35,225 bases of DNA from contig JAPLQI010000011.1 of assembly GCA_026399755.1 (NCBI GenBank), forward strand, positions 1 to 35,225, in the 5' to 3' direction. Below the pieces are notes generated by a model. The model was not told the DNA's origin. It made no database searches and worked only from the letters and a program-made list of their open reading frames with translations. The position numbers were made by a program, and so were the translations under genes. This stretch comes from Pseudomonadota bacterium. Its GTDB lineage: Bacteria > Pseudomonadota > Gammaproteobacteria > Burkholderiales > Chitinibacteraceae. Shown here one piece after another: positions 16,701 to 23,923 of the stretch (its first letter is position 1; each line of letters begins with the position of its first letter).

Positions 16701-16840
16701 TATTTTTGCTTGCCCTGCAGGGGATTAATTCCAATCCCATCAACTTAAGCGAAATGTTTTTTGTAGGGCGGGTGAAACCCGCGAGCGATGCTGAAAAATA
16801 CGCGGGTTTCACCCGCCCTACGATGATTCAATGTTTGTAA
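16673..16840 (+). pseudogene. Remnant of the original flhA 5' end, read into a palindromic insert
   Basis: This short frame of 55 codons starts at an ATG overlapping the flhB stop. It reads MKLFAPYLRLFLLALQGIN, which parallels the real FlhA start MKSIAPYLSALKQFK and its LFLLALLAM. After about 18 residues it runs into the repeat sequence and soon stops. The plain reading is that flhA once began here, coupled to flhB, and that a rearrangement left this stub. It is unlikely to make a working protein, but its start could still be translated. Confidence 0.55.
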
Positions 16841-16892
16841 TGGCTCGGTAGAGACACGCCAGAACCTTAAGCTGACAGGATTGGGATTAATG
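16722..16892. repeat. Palindromic insert between flhB and flhA
   Basis: Outer inverted arms (16722-16749, GGATTAATTCCAATCCCATC onward, against 16866-16892) enclose a perfect 21-bp inverted repeat. Its arms are 16763-16783 and 16801-16821, GTAGGGCGGGTGAAACCCGC plus G, with a 17-base loop. The stem is the same REP-like sequence as at 5001-5095. In RNA it would form a very stable hairpin between the flhB and flhA coding regions, without a following T-tract, so it need not terminate transcription. Confidence 0.8.
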
Positions 16893-16975
16893 CGCCCCCA
16901 ATTACCTAATAACACAGGCATTTCGTCAGAACTAGCTGAGATTAAAGAACCAGTATGAAATCAATCGCCCCTTAT
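16886..16975 (+). repeat. Right copy of the flhB-end/flhA-start duplication
   Basis: The frame from about 16890 reads MRPQLPNNTGISSELAEIKE, then PV and a stop overlapping the flhA ATG. It parallels the FlhB tail APQLPDDLGISPELSKEES. It is thus a detached second version of the flhB 3' end. The many differences between copies mean the duplication is old, or that the second copy came from a related strain or paralogous locus. Confidence 0.7.
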
Positions 16976-19048
16976 TTAAGCGCCCTAAAGCAATTCAAAC
17001 TGGCAGCGCCGCTATTTTTACTCGCCCTGCTGGCGATGATTATTCTGCCTATTCCGCCGGTGGTATTGGATCTCTTATTCACCTTTAATATTGTGCTGGC
17101 GATTATTGTGATGCTGGTGGCGGTATCGGTGAAACGGCCGCTGGATTTCTCTGCCTTCCCTAGCATTATTCTGGCCACCACTCTGCTGCGGCTGACGCTG
17201 AATGTGGCCTCTACCCGTGTGGTCTTACTGCATGGCCATCAGGGAACGGAAGCTGCGGGTAGGGTGATCGAGGCCTTTGGTAAGGTGGTGATCGGCGGTA
17301 ACTTTGTAGTGGGGATGGTGGTGTTTGTCATCCTGATGATCATTAACTTTATTGTGGTAACCAAGGGGGCCGAGCGCATTGCCGAAGTATCGGCCCGCTT
17401 TACGCTCGATGCCATGCCCGGCAAGCAAATGGCGATTGATGCCGATCTAAACGCAGGCCTACTTAATCAAGAACAAGCCCAACAACGCCGCCGTGATATT
17501 GCCGCAGAAGCCGATTTTTATGGCTCGATGGATGGTGCATCCAAGTTTGTACGTGGGGATGCCATTGCCGGTATTTTGATTCTGCTGATCAATCTGATTG
17601 GTGGGGTTGCCATCGGCGCAGCGATGCACGATTTAAGCCTCGGTGAAGCGTTCCGCCTTTACGCACTGATGACCATTGGTGATGGTCTAGTCGCGCAAAT
17701 TCCTGCCTTGCTGCTGTCTGCTGCTGCTGCGATTGTAGTGACTCGCGTCAGCGATGCGGGCGATATGCAGGAGCAAATCAAAGGGCAATTACTGGCCTCA
17801 CCCACCGTGCTATTCAGCGCTGCGGGCATTATGTTTGTGCTGGCGATTATTCCTGGCATGCCGTTTATTCCCTTTATTGCCTTTGCTGCCTTGCTGGTCT
17901 ATTCCGGCTGGAAAATGCATCTGAATGCAGAAAAAAATCCTAAGCCTGCCCAAGACTTAAAAGCCATCGAATCGGCATTACTGAGCAGCGATGAGGCCGA
18001 GCTGGATTGGCAAGCCCTGCCTTATGTAGACGTGCTAGCAATCTCGCTAGGTTATAAATTAGTCGGCCTGATGGATAAGGAGCAAGGCGCGCCGTTGAGT
18101 AAACGCATACGTGGCGTGCGCCAAACGCTCAGCGAAAATATGGGTATATTGCTGCCGCATATCGCCATGCGTGACGATCTGCGTATTAAGCCATCGCAAT
18201 ACACCATTCGCCTCAATGGCAGCGTGGTGGCTCAGGCCGAAGTATTTAGCGACCACCTGATGGCGATTCCCTCGCCTGAGGTTTATGGCAATCTGGACGG
18301 CATTCCAGGCGTAGATCCTGCCTACGGCATGCCGGTCACTTGGATTGCCACCGCGGATAAAGCCAATGCGCTGGGGCTGGGTTATCAGGTCATCGACTGC
18401 CCAAGCGTGATTGCCACCCACTTAAATAAAGTGATCCGCAGCCATCTGGCCGAGCTGTTTCGCCACGACGATGTGAGCGCCTTATCTGAACGGCTCACCG
18501 TGCTGGCGCCTAAGCTGGCCAGCGCACTCAATACCGCACTGAATGCCAACCAGCTACTGCGCGTTTACCGCTATCTGCTGGAAGAAAATGTCTCACTCAA
18601 AGACATCGTGCCGATCGCCACCACCTTAGTCGACGCAGCCGACAACGCTAAAGATCCCATAATGCTGGCCGCCGAAGTGCGCTGCACCTTAAAACGGCAA
18701 ATCGCCCAAGCCATTCTGGGCAATAAGAGCGAAATCAAAGCCTTTAACCTCAGCGCCGAGCTGGAAAACATGCTGCTAGGCTCGCTCAGCCAGGCCCAAC
18801 AAAATGGCAAGGTGGCGCTGGATAGCTTCCCGATTGATCCGAATGTGCTCAGCCAGCTACAAAGCAATATGCCCTTGGTGCGTGAGCAGCTCAAACAACA
18901 AAGCGCTCCGCCCATCTTGCTAGTGATGCCCCAAATCCGCCCCATCCTCGCCCGCTACGGCCGGCTATTTTCACCTGGGCTGCATGTGCTTTCTTATAAC
19001 GAGATACCAGAAAATTACGATGTGAGTTTGATTGGGACGATGGGGTGA
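16955..19048 (+). CDS. flhA: Flagellar export gate protein FlhA
   Basis: FlhA is the nonameric export-gate protein that uses proton flow and docks chaperone-substrate complexes. The 697 residues are full length. The N-terminal half has about eight membrane helices (about 15-315). The conserved FHIPEP-family loop includes TRVVLLHGHQGTEAAGRVIE and then FTLDAMPGKQMAIDADLNAG, DFYGSMDGASKFVRGDAIAG (about 150-215). The soluble C-terminal domain (about 350-697) holds LLPHIAMRDDLRIKPSQYTI and PVTWI. It starts 278 bases after flhB instead of overlapping it, because of the insert described at 16722-16892. Confidence 0.97.
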   Translation: MKSIAPYLSALKQFKLAAPLFLLALLAMIILPIPPVVLDLLFTFNIVLAIIVMLVAVSVKRPLDFSAFPSIILATTLLRLTLNVASTRVVLLHGHQGTEAAGRVIEAFGKVVIGGNFVVGMVVFVILMIINFIVVTKGAERIAEVSARFTLDAMPGKQMAIDADLNAGLLNQEQAQQRRRDIAAEADFYGSMDGASKFVRGDAIAGILILLINLIGGVAIGAAMHDLSLGEAFRLYALMTIGDGLVAQIPALLLSAAAAIVVTRVSDAGDMQEQIKGQLLASPTVLFSAAGIMFVLAIIPGMPFIPFIAFAALLVYSGWKMHLNAEKNPKPAQDLKAIESALLSSDEAELDWQALPYVDVLAISLGYKLVGLMDKEQGAPLSKRIRGVRQTLSENMGILLPHIAMRDDLRIKPSQYTIRLNGSVVAQAEVFSDHLMAIPSPEVYGNLDGIPGVDPAYGMPVTWIATADKANALGLGYQVIDCPSVIATHLNKVIRSHLAELFRHDDVSALSERLTVLAPKLASALNTALNANQLLRVYRYLLEENVSLKDIVPIATTLVDAADNAKDPIMLAAEVRCTLKRQIAQAILGNKSEIKAFNLSAELENMLLGSLSQAQQNGKVALDSFPIDPNVLSQLQSNMPLVREQLKQQSAPPILLVMPQIRPILARYGRLFSPGLHVLSYNEIPENYDVSLIGTMG

Positions 19049-19093
19049 TTTGAATGACTGCTGTTAAACAGTAATCTATAGCAATACTAATAG

Positions 19094-19335
19094 TAGTGCC
19101 TTCGGCACGTTGATTTTGGTGCGGGAATCCCCCGCAGGGGACTTACTTTCTTGAACGGCCAAGAAAGTAAGCAAAACCGCAACCTCAAAAGCACGAAGGC
19201 CCCTCACTGCGGATAACAGGATCGGCGGAAAAGGCTGCTCGCTCGCTGCCTCGCTACCCCTTTTCCGAAACCCCGAGCCGCTTATTCCTCGCTTCGGCGT
19301 GCTTCAAGGGGTGATTTAAGCCCCGTGCAACGAAC
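19094..19335 (-). repeat. ~245-bp intergenic repeat element, copy 2 (inverted)
   Basis: Opposite in direction to copies 1 and 5, it starts TAGTGCCTTCGGCACGTTGA and ends in GCCCCGTGCA. It shares the TTCTTGAACGGCCAAGAAAG arm, the CGAAGGCCCCTCA block and the CTCGCTTCGGCGTGCTTCAA block. It lies just past the flhA stop, between the plus-strand operon and the minus-strand TPR gene. The 19049-19476 gap otherwise holds only the short repeat at 19406-19450. Confidence 0.8.
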
Positions 19336-19405
19336 TGCGAAACGAATCCTACACGGGGTTTTAAAACACTCAAAACCTACAAAACAAATGAACTCAAACC
19401 TTGTT

Positions 19406-19450
19406 TTTCTCCGTGAAACTCCGTGTTCTCAGTGCTCTCCGTGTTTCAAG
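19406..19450 (+). repeat. Short 'CTCCGTG' repeat, left of the TPR gene
   Basis: The text TTTTCTCCGTGAAACTCCGT, followed by GTTCTCAGTGCTCTCCGTGTTTC, recurs almost unchanged at 20478-20503 in the same direction and inverted at 22512-22547. The first two copies flank the TPR gene closely on both sides. Similar CTCCGTGT-rich intergenic repeats are widespread in proteobacterial genomes. Confidence 0.7.
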
Positions 19451-19476
19451 ATTTGGGTTCTTCTAAGTAACATCAG

Positions 19477-20340
19477 CTATTTAGCTAAAGCCTTTTTCTT
19501 CTCTGCATAAAGCACCGCCTTCGGCTCATCACCTTTCAGGCGGTAAAGCAGCTCTAGCTCTTCAAAAACATAGGAATCTGGCTCGCCAGCGGCTGCACAT
19601 TCGCGCTCAAGGCGTAGCTGAATATTTAAAGCTTCGTCAACACGCTTTAATGCACGCAGAGTCCAAGCTTCCATCCAGTAAGCAATCCTCAAGGCTTGTA
19701 CATCCTTTCCCGCTTTATGCAGCACAACTGCACGCTGGAATTCTGCCAAAGCTTCTGTATATCTGCCTAATTGATGCAGGGCATAGCCCGTATTATTTCG
19801 AAGAGAAGCCTCCCATTTTTTTGCTGCTGGCTGAGATGAAGCCTGCACCACAGCCAAAGCCTCATTCGCCCATTTCAGCTGATCAAGCGCTGAGGTATCA
19901 ACGAAAGCCTGCATATGCAATGCATCGATGGCTAAAGCATCTAAGCGCTCGTTTTTTGCAAGTTGAAAAGCTTGCGTAAACGCTTTGCGCGCCTGCTCTT
20001 TCGCCTCTGTGGTTTGTGATTCTGCGGAATGCTTTGCAGATGAAAAAGTCCTTCCCAGCTCGATAAAGTACATCACTCTAGCCTCAGCACTGGCATTCAC
20101 AAGCTGAGGCTCCAGCTTTTTAAGTATTTCCTGAGCTTTAGCAAAATCACGGCGAAGCCCGTAAGTGCGTGCAATTTGTGTTTGCAAGATCAGCACATCA
20201 TCTGGAGAGGCTGTCTTTATCGCATTCTGAAAACGCTCTTCACTGATTACAGGCTTATTAAAGTCCCATAAAGGAGTCAGATCTATGGCCATAGCAGGGA
20301 GGGTTACCAAGGTAGCTAAAACAAAAGAATAAGGAATCAT
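19477..20340 (-). CDS. Secreted or periplasmic TPR-repeat protein, function unknown
   Basis: The 287-residue protein has a signal peptide (about 1-18, MIPYSFVLATLVTLPAMA) and is then wholly helical. TPR-like repeats are clear at about 150-255: ALHQLGRYTEALAEFQRAVV (G-Y-A.F..A pattern), followed by LRALKRVDEALNIQLRLERE and YRLKGDEPKAVLYAEKK. More degenerate units lie at 50-130 (ARTYGLRRDFAKAQEILKKL). TPR proteins mediate protein-protein contacts. No known flagellar family is recognised. It sits as cargo between two halves of the locus, flanked by matching short repeats, so a link to motility is unproven. Confidence 0.8.
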   Translation of the reverse strand: MIPYSFVLATLVTLPAMAIDLTPLWDFNKPVISEERFQNAIKTASPDDVLILQTQIARTYGLRRDFAKAQEILKKLEPQLVNASAEARVMYFIELGRTFSSAKHSAESQTTEAKEQARKAFTQAFQLAKNERLDALAIDALHMQAFVDTSALDQLKWANEALAVVQASSQPAAKKWEASLRNNTGYALHQLGRYTEALAEFQRAVVLHKAGKDVQALRIAYWMEAWTLRALKRVDEALNIQLRLERECAAAGEPDSYVFEELELLYRLKGDEPKAVLYAEKKKALAK

Positions 20341-20477
20341 CTTGAATGATTGGCCTCCGAAAGAGGATGTCTTATAAACATCACAATATCTACGAGCAAA
20401 AAGAACGATTGCATATTACATGAAGCTTTTATCAAACTGTTCAAGAAAATAGAGGAAGTTGCTTAACACAAGCCCAT

Positions 20478-20503
20478 TTTTCTCCGTGAAACTCCGTGTT
20501 TCA
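20478..20503 (+). repeat. Short 'CTCCGTG' repeat, right of the TPR gene
   Basis: This is the same sequence and direction as the left part of 19406-19450 (TTTTCTCCGTGAAACTCCGT followed by GTTTCA). It lies 138 bases upstream of the TPR gene start and 18 bases beyond the end of the FliK-like gene. No other feature is seen in 20341-20520. Confidence 0.7.
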
Positions 20504-20520
20504 ATACCTAGGTTTTCTGC

Positions 20521-21435
20521 TCAATAATCCATCGCTTCCAACAAAACCAGCACTTCAGCCGCAAATTTAAACAGAGGAAGTGGAAGCTGGGCTGCGCTCA
20601 AGGTGGCGGCTTTGCTGGTAGGCATGCTGCGTAGCGGGCGCTGTTGCCCTGCGACGCTAAAGCGAACTAAGCGTAAACCAAGCCGAATCGCTGCAGCTTT
20701 AAAGTGATATTCCAAAGCACTTAGCTCGTCGTACCAAATCTCATCGGCCCACAGGCTAAGCGCCAAAGTCTTGGCTTCTTGGCTAAGAACCAGCTTAATT
20801 CGCCCCCATTTGGGCAAGACAATTTCTAGCAATAGCTCCAATGGCACAGGCTTTGAACTGCTACTTTGCGAGGCGTCTTCTTCTACAAACCACAGCCGTA
20901 AGATAGGGCCGCCCCATAGCCAGAGCGGGATATTCGCCGATTCGGCAGGCTCTGGCTGGCTCATCAATTGCGCGCTAAATAAACTACCCGATGCATACTG
21001 CCCGCCATCTTGCGCCACGCGCATCGCTAGATAGGAAATTGTTCCTAATAGCTGCACCCGCCAAGCATTAGCCAGCTCAAAAACCTGCGGCTTATGTTTA
21101 GAAAACCTAGGGTTGTCTCGCAAAACCAGCGCATCGAGCAAACCATCATTCATTCGCTCCGGCGGCTGAGGCTTTGATTCCAGCGCAAGTAATAGACGGG
21201 GATGGTTTGCCAAAACACGTAATAACAGTGGCCGCGTTAAAGGCCAATCTACGGCTAAATCAGGAAGGAAAATATCAAGTTCCAAGCCATCTACACTACG
21301 TAAACGCAGCTGACCCGAAGGCTGGCGAAGGATAATTTCTAGCGTCAGTATTTCATTATTTTCAAACTGGCGGGGCAAGGATTCTTGCATACGCAGCAAC
21401 GGCGCTACGCCAAACTCGCTCACTCTTCCCTGCAT
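20521..21435 (-). CDS. Possible second FliK-like hook-length protein
   Basis: The 304-residue protein has no signal peptide or membrane segment. Two parts recall FliK-type proteins of betaproteobacteria. The first is an N-terminal beta-rich module (about 35-90, GQLRLRSVDGLELDIFLPDL then LLLRVLANHPRLLLALES). The second is a C-terminal segment at about 205-265 (LELLLEIVLPKWGRIKLVLS, LALSLWADEIWYDELSALEY, LGLRLVRFSV) with the strand-strand-helix-strand order of the Flg_hook domain. The likeness is a reading of pattern, not a clear motif match. The ATG is preceded by AGGACTT. It follows the flagellin gene beyond a terminator. LafZ in other lateral clusters occupies a similar place but is a membrane protein. 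Confidence 0.5.
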   Translation of the reverse strand: MQGRVSEFGVAPLLRMQESLPRQFENNEILTLEIILRQPSGQLRLRSVDGLELDIFLPDLAVDWPLTRPLLLRVLANHPRLLLALESKPQPPERMNDGLLDALVLRDNPRFSKHKPQVFELANAWRVQLLGTISYLAMRVAQDGGQYASGSLFSAQLMSQPEPAESANIPLWLWGGPILRLWFVEEDASQSSSSKPVPLELLLEIVLPKWGRIKLVLSQEAKTLALSLWADEIWYDELSALEYHFKAAAIRLGLRLVRFSVAGQQRPLRSMPTSKAATLSAAQLPLPLFKFAAEVLVLLEAMDY

Positions 21436-21452
21436 TTTTTAAGTCCTAAGCG

Positions 21453-21482
21453 AAAAAAAACCAGCCGCAAGTGCAGCTGGTT
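21453..21482 (-). terminator. Rho-independent terminator of the flagellin gene
   Basis: On the minus strand AACCAGCTGC and GCGGCTGGTT form a 10-bp stem (one G-U pair) with the 4-base loop ACTT. It is followed at once by eight T. It lies 22 bases after the flagellin stop. The next gene in the same direction starts only 18 bases further on, so the terminator should limit its expression relative to flagellin. Confidence 0.9.
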
Positions 21483-21504
21483 AGTTCATCCAAAATAAAC
21501 TGGA

Positions 21505-22368
21505 TTATTGCATCAGAGACATCACCATTTGGCTCATCGAACCGCTTTGCTTCAGCATCGAAGTACCGGCTTGCATCAGCATCTGGTTAGAAGTCATTTT
21601 CGCTTGTTCAGTAGCGTAGTCTGTATCCATGATACGACCCTTAGCCATCTTGGTATTGCTGTCCATATTGCCCAAGTTGTTATAAACGTGGTCAAGACGG
21701 TTAGCGTTTGCACCCATATCTGAGCGAACTGTACCAACAGCTTTCAGTGCAGCAGAAATAGTATCAATTTGAGCATTGGCACCAGTGGGCGTAGTCAGAT
21801 CATTACCCGGAGTGGTTGCCGGAGTTTTATAAATAGCAGAAGCGTTGCCAAGCGCCGTTTCCATTGTGGCCATACTCGTTGACAGATCAACTACCATTTT
21901 TTCTGCAGTACTTGCACCGATCTGAAAGTCAATGGCAGCCGCAAATTTGCCACCAGTCAATAATTTGGCACCACCAAATGATGTATTAGCAGTGATATTG
22001 GTCATTTCTTTACCCAGAGCATCAAATTCTGACTGCATCGCTGTTTTGTCATCATCCGAAGCAGTGCCGTTGGCAGCTTCAGTAGCAAGGTCTTTCATGC
22101 GCAATAAGATGCTACTTACTTCGCCCAAAGCGCCTTCAGCTGTTTGCAACATGCTGATACCGTTCTGGGTATTCTTCATCGCAGCTTGCATACCGCGGCT
22201 TTGTGCGTCCATACGTGTGGCAATTTGCAAGCCAGCAGCGTCGTCCATTGCAGAATTAATACGCAGACCTGTACCCAGACGAGTCATGGATGTGGTCAAA
22301 GCAGATTGGCTAGTGCCCAAGTTACGTTGGGTAGAAAGGGCAGCGGCGTTTGTGTGCAGGCTCAACAT
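21505..22368 (-). CDS. fliC: Flagellin (LafA type), filament subunit
   Basis: This 287-residue flagellin is built of the conserved D0/D1 ends with almost no variable middle. The N-terminal part begins MLSLHTNAAALSTQRNLGTS and contains SMTRLGTGLRINSAMDDAAG and AGLQIATRMDAQSRGMQAAM. The C-terminal part holds RIMDTDYATEQAKMTSNQML and ends QMVMSLMQ. A short Thr/Pro-rich stretch (about 185-205) stands where D2 would be. Small size and no cysteines match lateral flagellins. The start is at 22368, with GGAG upstream; the frame stays open 23 more codons but lacks homology. It is monocistronic, with its own terminator, and is probably FliA-dependent. Confidence 0.94.
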   Translation of the reverse strand: MLSLHTNAAALSTQRNLGTSQSALTTSMTRLGTGLRINSAMDDAAGLQIATRMDAQSRGMQAAMKNTQNGISMLQTAEGALGEVSSILLRMKDLATEAANGTASDDDKTAMQSEFDALGKEMTNITANTSFGGAKLLTGGKFAAAIDFQIGASTAEKMVVDLSTSMATMETALGNASAIYKTPATTPGNDLTTPTGANAQIDTISAALKAVGTVRSDMGANANRLDHVYNNLGNMDSNTKMAKGRIMDTDYATEQAKMTSNQMLMQAGTSMLKQSGSMSQMVMSLMQ

Positions 22369-22511
22369 GGGGAAGAACTCCAAATGACAAAGTAACGGCA
22401 CCCGCCATTGGGCGCCTCTACCTATCCAAGGCGACAAGCCCGCGGAATTTCTTAAGTAGAATATTAGTAAATATTTACATATGCATCGTAGATGGGTGAG
22501 GAAAACCTAAA

Positions 22512-22547
22512 TTTTGAAACACGGAGGGCACTGAGAACACGGAGAAA
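22512..22547 (-). repeat. Short 'CTCCGTG' repeat, inverted copy
   Basis: It reads TTTTGAAACACGGAGGGCAC and then TGAGAACACGGAGAAAA on the plus strand, the reverse complement of the longer copy at 19406-19450. It lies about 145 bases upstream of the flagellin start. Confidence 0.7.
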
Positions 22548-22627
22548 AGCAAAGACAGAGTAAAAACACTCGGTTTGATTTGGTTTGAAATACTTTTAAT
22601 GTAAAAGCATTTAATTTTTATCGCGAC

Positions 22628-22805
22628 TCACAGCACGGGGCCTTAAATCCCCCTTGAAACACGCCGGAGTGAGGAACAAGCGGGGCGGGGTTTAGGCCAG
22701 GGAGCGAGGCAGCGAGCCAATCCCGCCTGCCGCCGACTCGATTGTCCGCAGCGCAGGGGCCTTCGTGTTATTAAGCAACCGGCGGGTTTCACCCGCCATA
22801 CGAAG
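22628..22805 (+). repeat. ~245-bp repeat element, truncated copy 3, plus a REP half-site
   Basis: Positions 22628-22770 match the first 60% of the element at 29958 (GCACGGGGCCTTAAATCCCC, GGAACAAGCGGGGCGGGGTT, GATTGTCCGCAGCGCAGGGG). The copy then breaks off after CTTCGTGTT. At 22787-22805 the REP stem GCGGGTTTCACCCGCC is joined on, reaching to within 11 bases of the end of the LafW-like gene. No gene is seen in the 22369-22815 gap, which also contains the flagellin promoter region. Confidence 0.75.
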
Positions 22806-22815
22806 GCATCCTTAC

Positions 22816-23847
22816 CTATCTCAACGCCAACAAAGACAACACCCGATAACGGCTCATCCCCATCAGGGCGGGGGCGATGTCGCTGAAGAAACGGTAATCG
22901 CTGCTTTGATTAAAGCGCCCATTAAAATCGCCCACAAAGCTTTGCGCCCATTGCGATTCGTTCATAGTGGATAACTGCTCAATTGCCAGCTTCGCCTCAC
23001 CCATGGCGCTACTGATTGCGGCACGGGTTTGCTCTAGCTGCTCGAGTGCCATCACTACTTTTTGCAAACTCTGCCGCACGCTGGCGTGATCATCTACGCC
23101 CCAGCTGTTGGGCGAGATGGCAACAGCTTCGCTTTCAATTTTTAAGCGATTCGCCTGCCCAGCAGGAAAACGAATCCCCCCACCACGAATCGCTAGCTTG
23201 TTTTGCAGTGGTGCTAATGCGTCTTCCGCAACCGAAAAAGTGAGTGCACCGCCTTGATCGGCTTCGGTGCGTATGCCCGATGGCGCGAGTGCACGATTAA
23301 ACTGGCGCAGCAGATTTTCACTGCTTATTTCCCCACCCACAGCCACCGAAGCGGGGCCAGTGCCGCGTGCTCCGGTATAAAAAGTCAGCATTTCAGCTTG
23401 GCCGCTGCTTAAGGATTCCAGCTCTAAGCCACGAACACGAAATACTTCTTTTGCATCCTGCGACAAATGAAACTTTAAGCGGCCATCCACACTGCCGCCA
23501 GTGCGCTGGCTGCGTGCCGTCCAGAGAGCCGAAAAATCGGCTACTTTGGCGCTTAGATCAGCACTATCGACTCGGCGTTGCCCCAGCTCTTGGCTTAATT
23601 TCAGCTTTAAGTCGACCAATTGGCCGCTCAGTTGATCTACATAATCTAGCGCCCGCTGCCCAGCAGTCAGCTGCTCATTCAGCTGAGTGCTATAGCGCCA
23701 TACACCAAGCCGCTCGCCTTTTTGCTCACGCACAGCCGCCAACTCGCCCGATGCGGCTGGCGCAGCGGCAGTCACTGGCCTGCTATTAATCCCTAGGCTG
23801 CTGCCTAATTTATGACTACTGTCCAATCTGGGCAACGCTGCTGCCAT
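22816..23847 (-). CDS. LafW-like putative hook-associated protein
   Basis: The 343-residue protein lies between flgL and flagellin, the place of lafW (putative hook-associated protein) in lateral flagellar clusters. It has a disordered Ala/Ser-rich N-terminus, a long coiled-coil-like helix (about 50-110, RALDYVDQLSGQLVDLKLKL), a mixed middle part and a C-terminal helix pair (about 260-300, LQKVVMALEQLEQTRAAISS). This helix-globule-helix order resembles axial proteins of the FlgL/flagellin type, though no diagnostic motif is seen. The ATG at 23847 is preceded by AGGATATTG; a TTG two codons upstream is the alternative. Its role is inferred from position and shape. Confidence 0.5.
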   Translation of the reverse strand: MAAALPRLDSSHKLGSSLGINSRPVTAAAPAASGELAAVREQKGERLGVWRYSTQLNEQLTAGQRALDYVDQLSGQLVDLKLKLSQELGQRRVDSADLSAKVADFSALWTARSQRTGGSVDGRLKFHLSQDAKEVFRVRGLELESLSSGQAEMLTFYTGARGTGPASVAVGGEISSENLLRQFNRALAPSGIRTEADQGGALTFSVAEDALAPLQNKLAIRGGGIRFPAGQANRLKIESEAVAISPNSWGVDDHASVRQSLQKVVMALEQLEQTRAAISSAMGEAKLAIEQLSTMNESQWAQSFVGDFNGRFNQSSDYRFFSDIAPALMGMSRYRVLSLLALR

Positions 23848-23923
23848 ACCCAATATCCTTTTAAATCACATCAAAATGCCTGAATCGAAACCAACAATTC
23901 AATTAATTGATATTTACACCCAG

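Noticed and set aside
16612-16975. Insertion sequence between flhB and flhA
   Set aside because: There is no transposase and no short exact target duplication; the flanking duplicate is long and diverged, better explained by recombination.
22369-22437. Upstream extension of the flagellin frame by 23 codons
   Set aside because: The extra residues show no flagellin likeness, while the ATG at 22368 begins the conserved flagellin N-terminus and has GGAG upstream.
21436-22500. Standard sigma-28 promoter (TAAA, 15 bases, GCCGATAA) before flagellin
   Set aside because: No stretch with an acceptable match to both boxes was found; only a weak shared word is reported as a finding.
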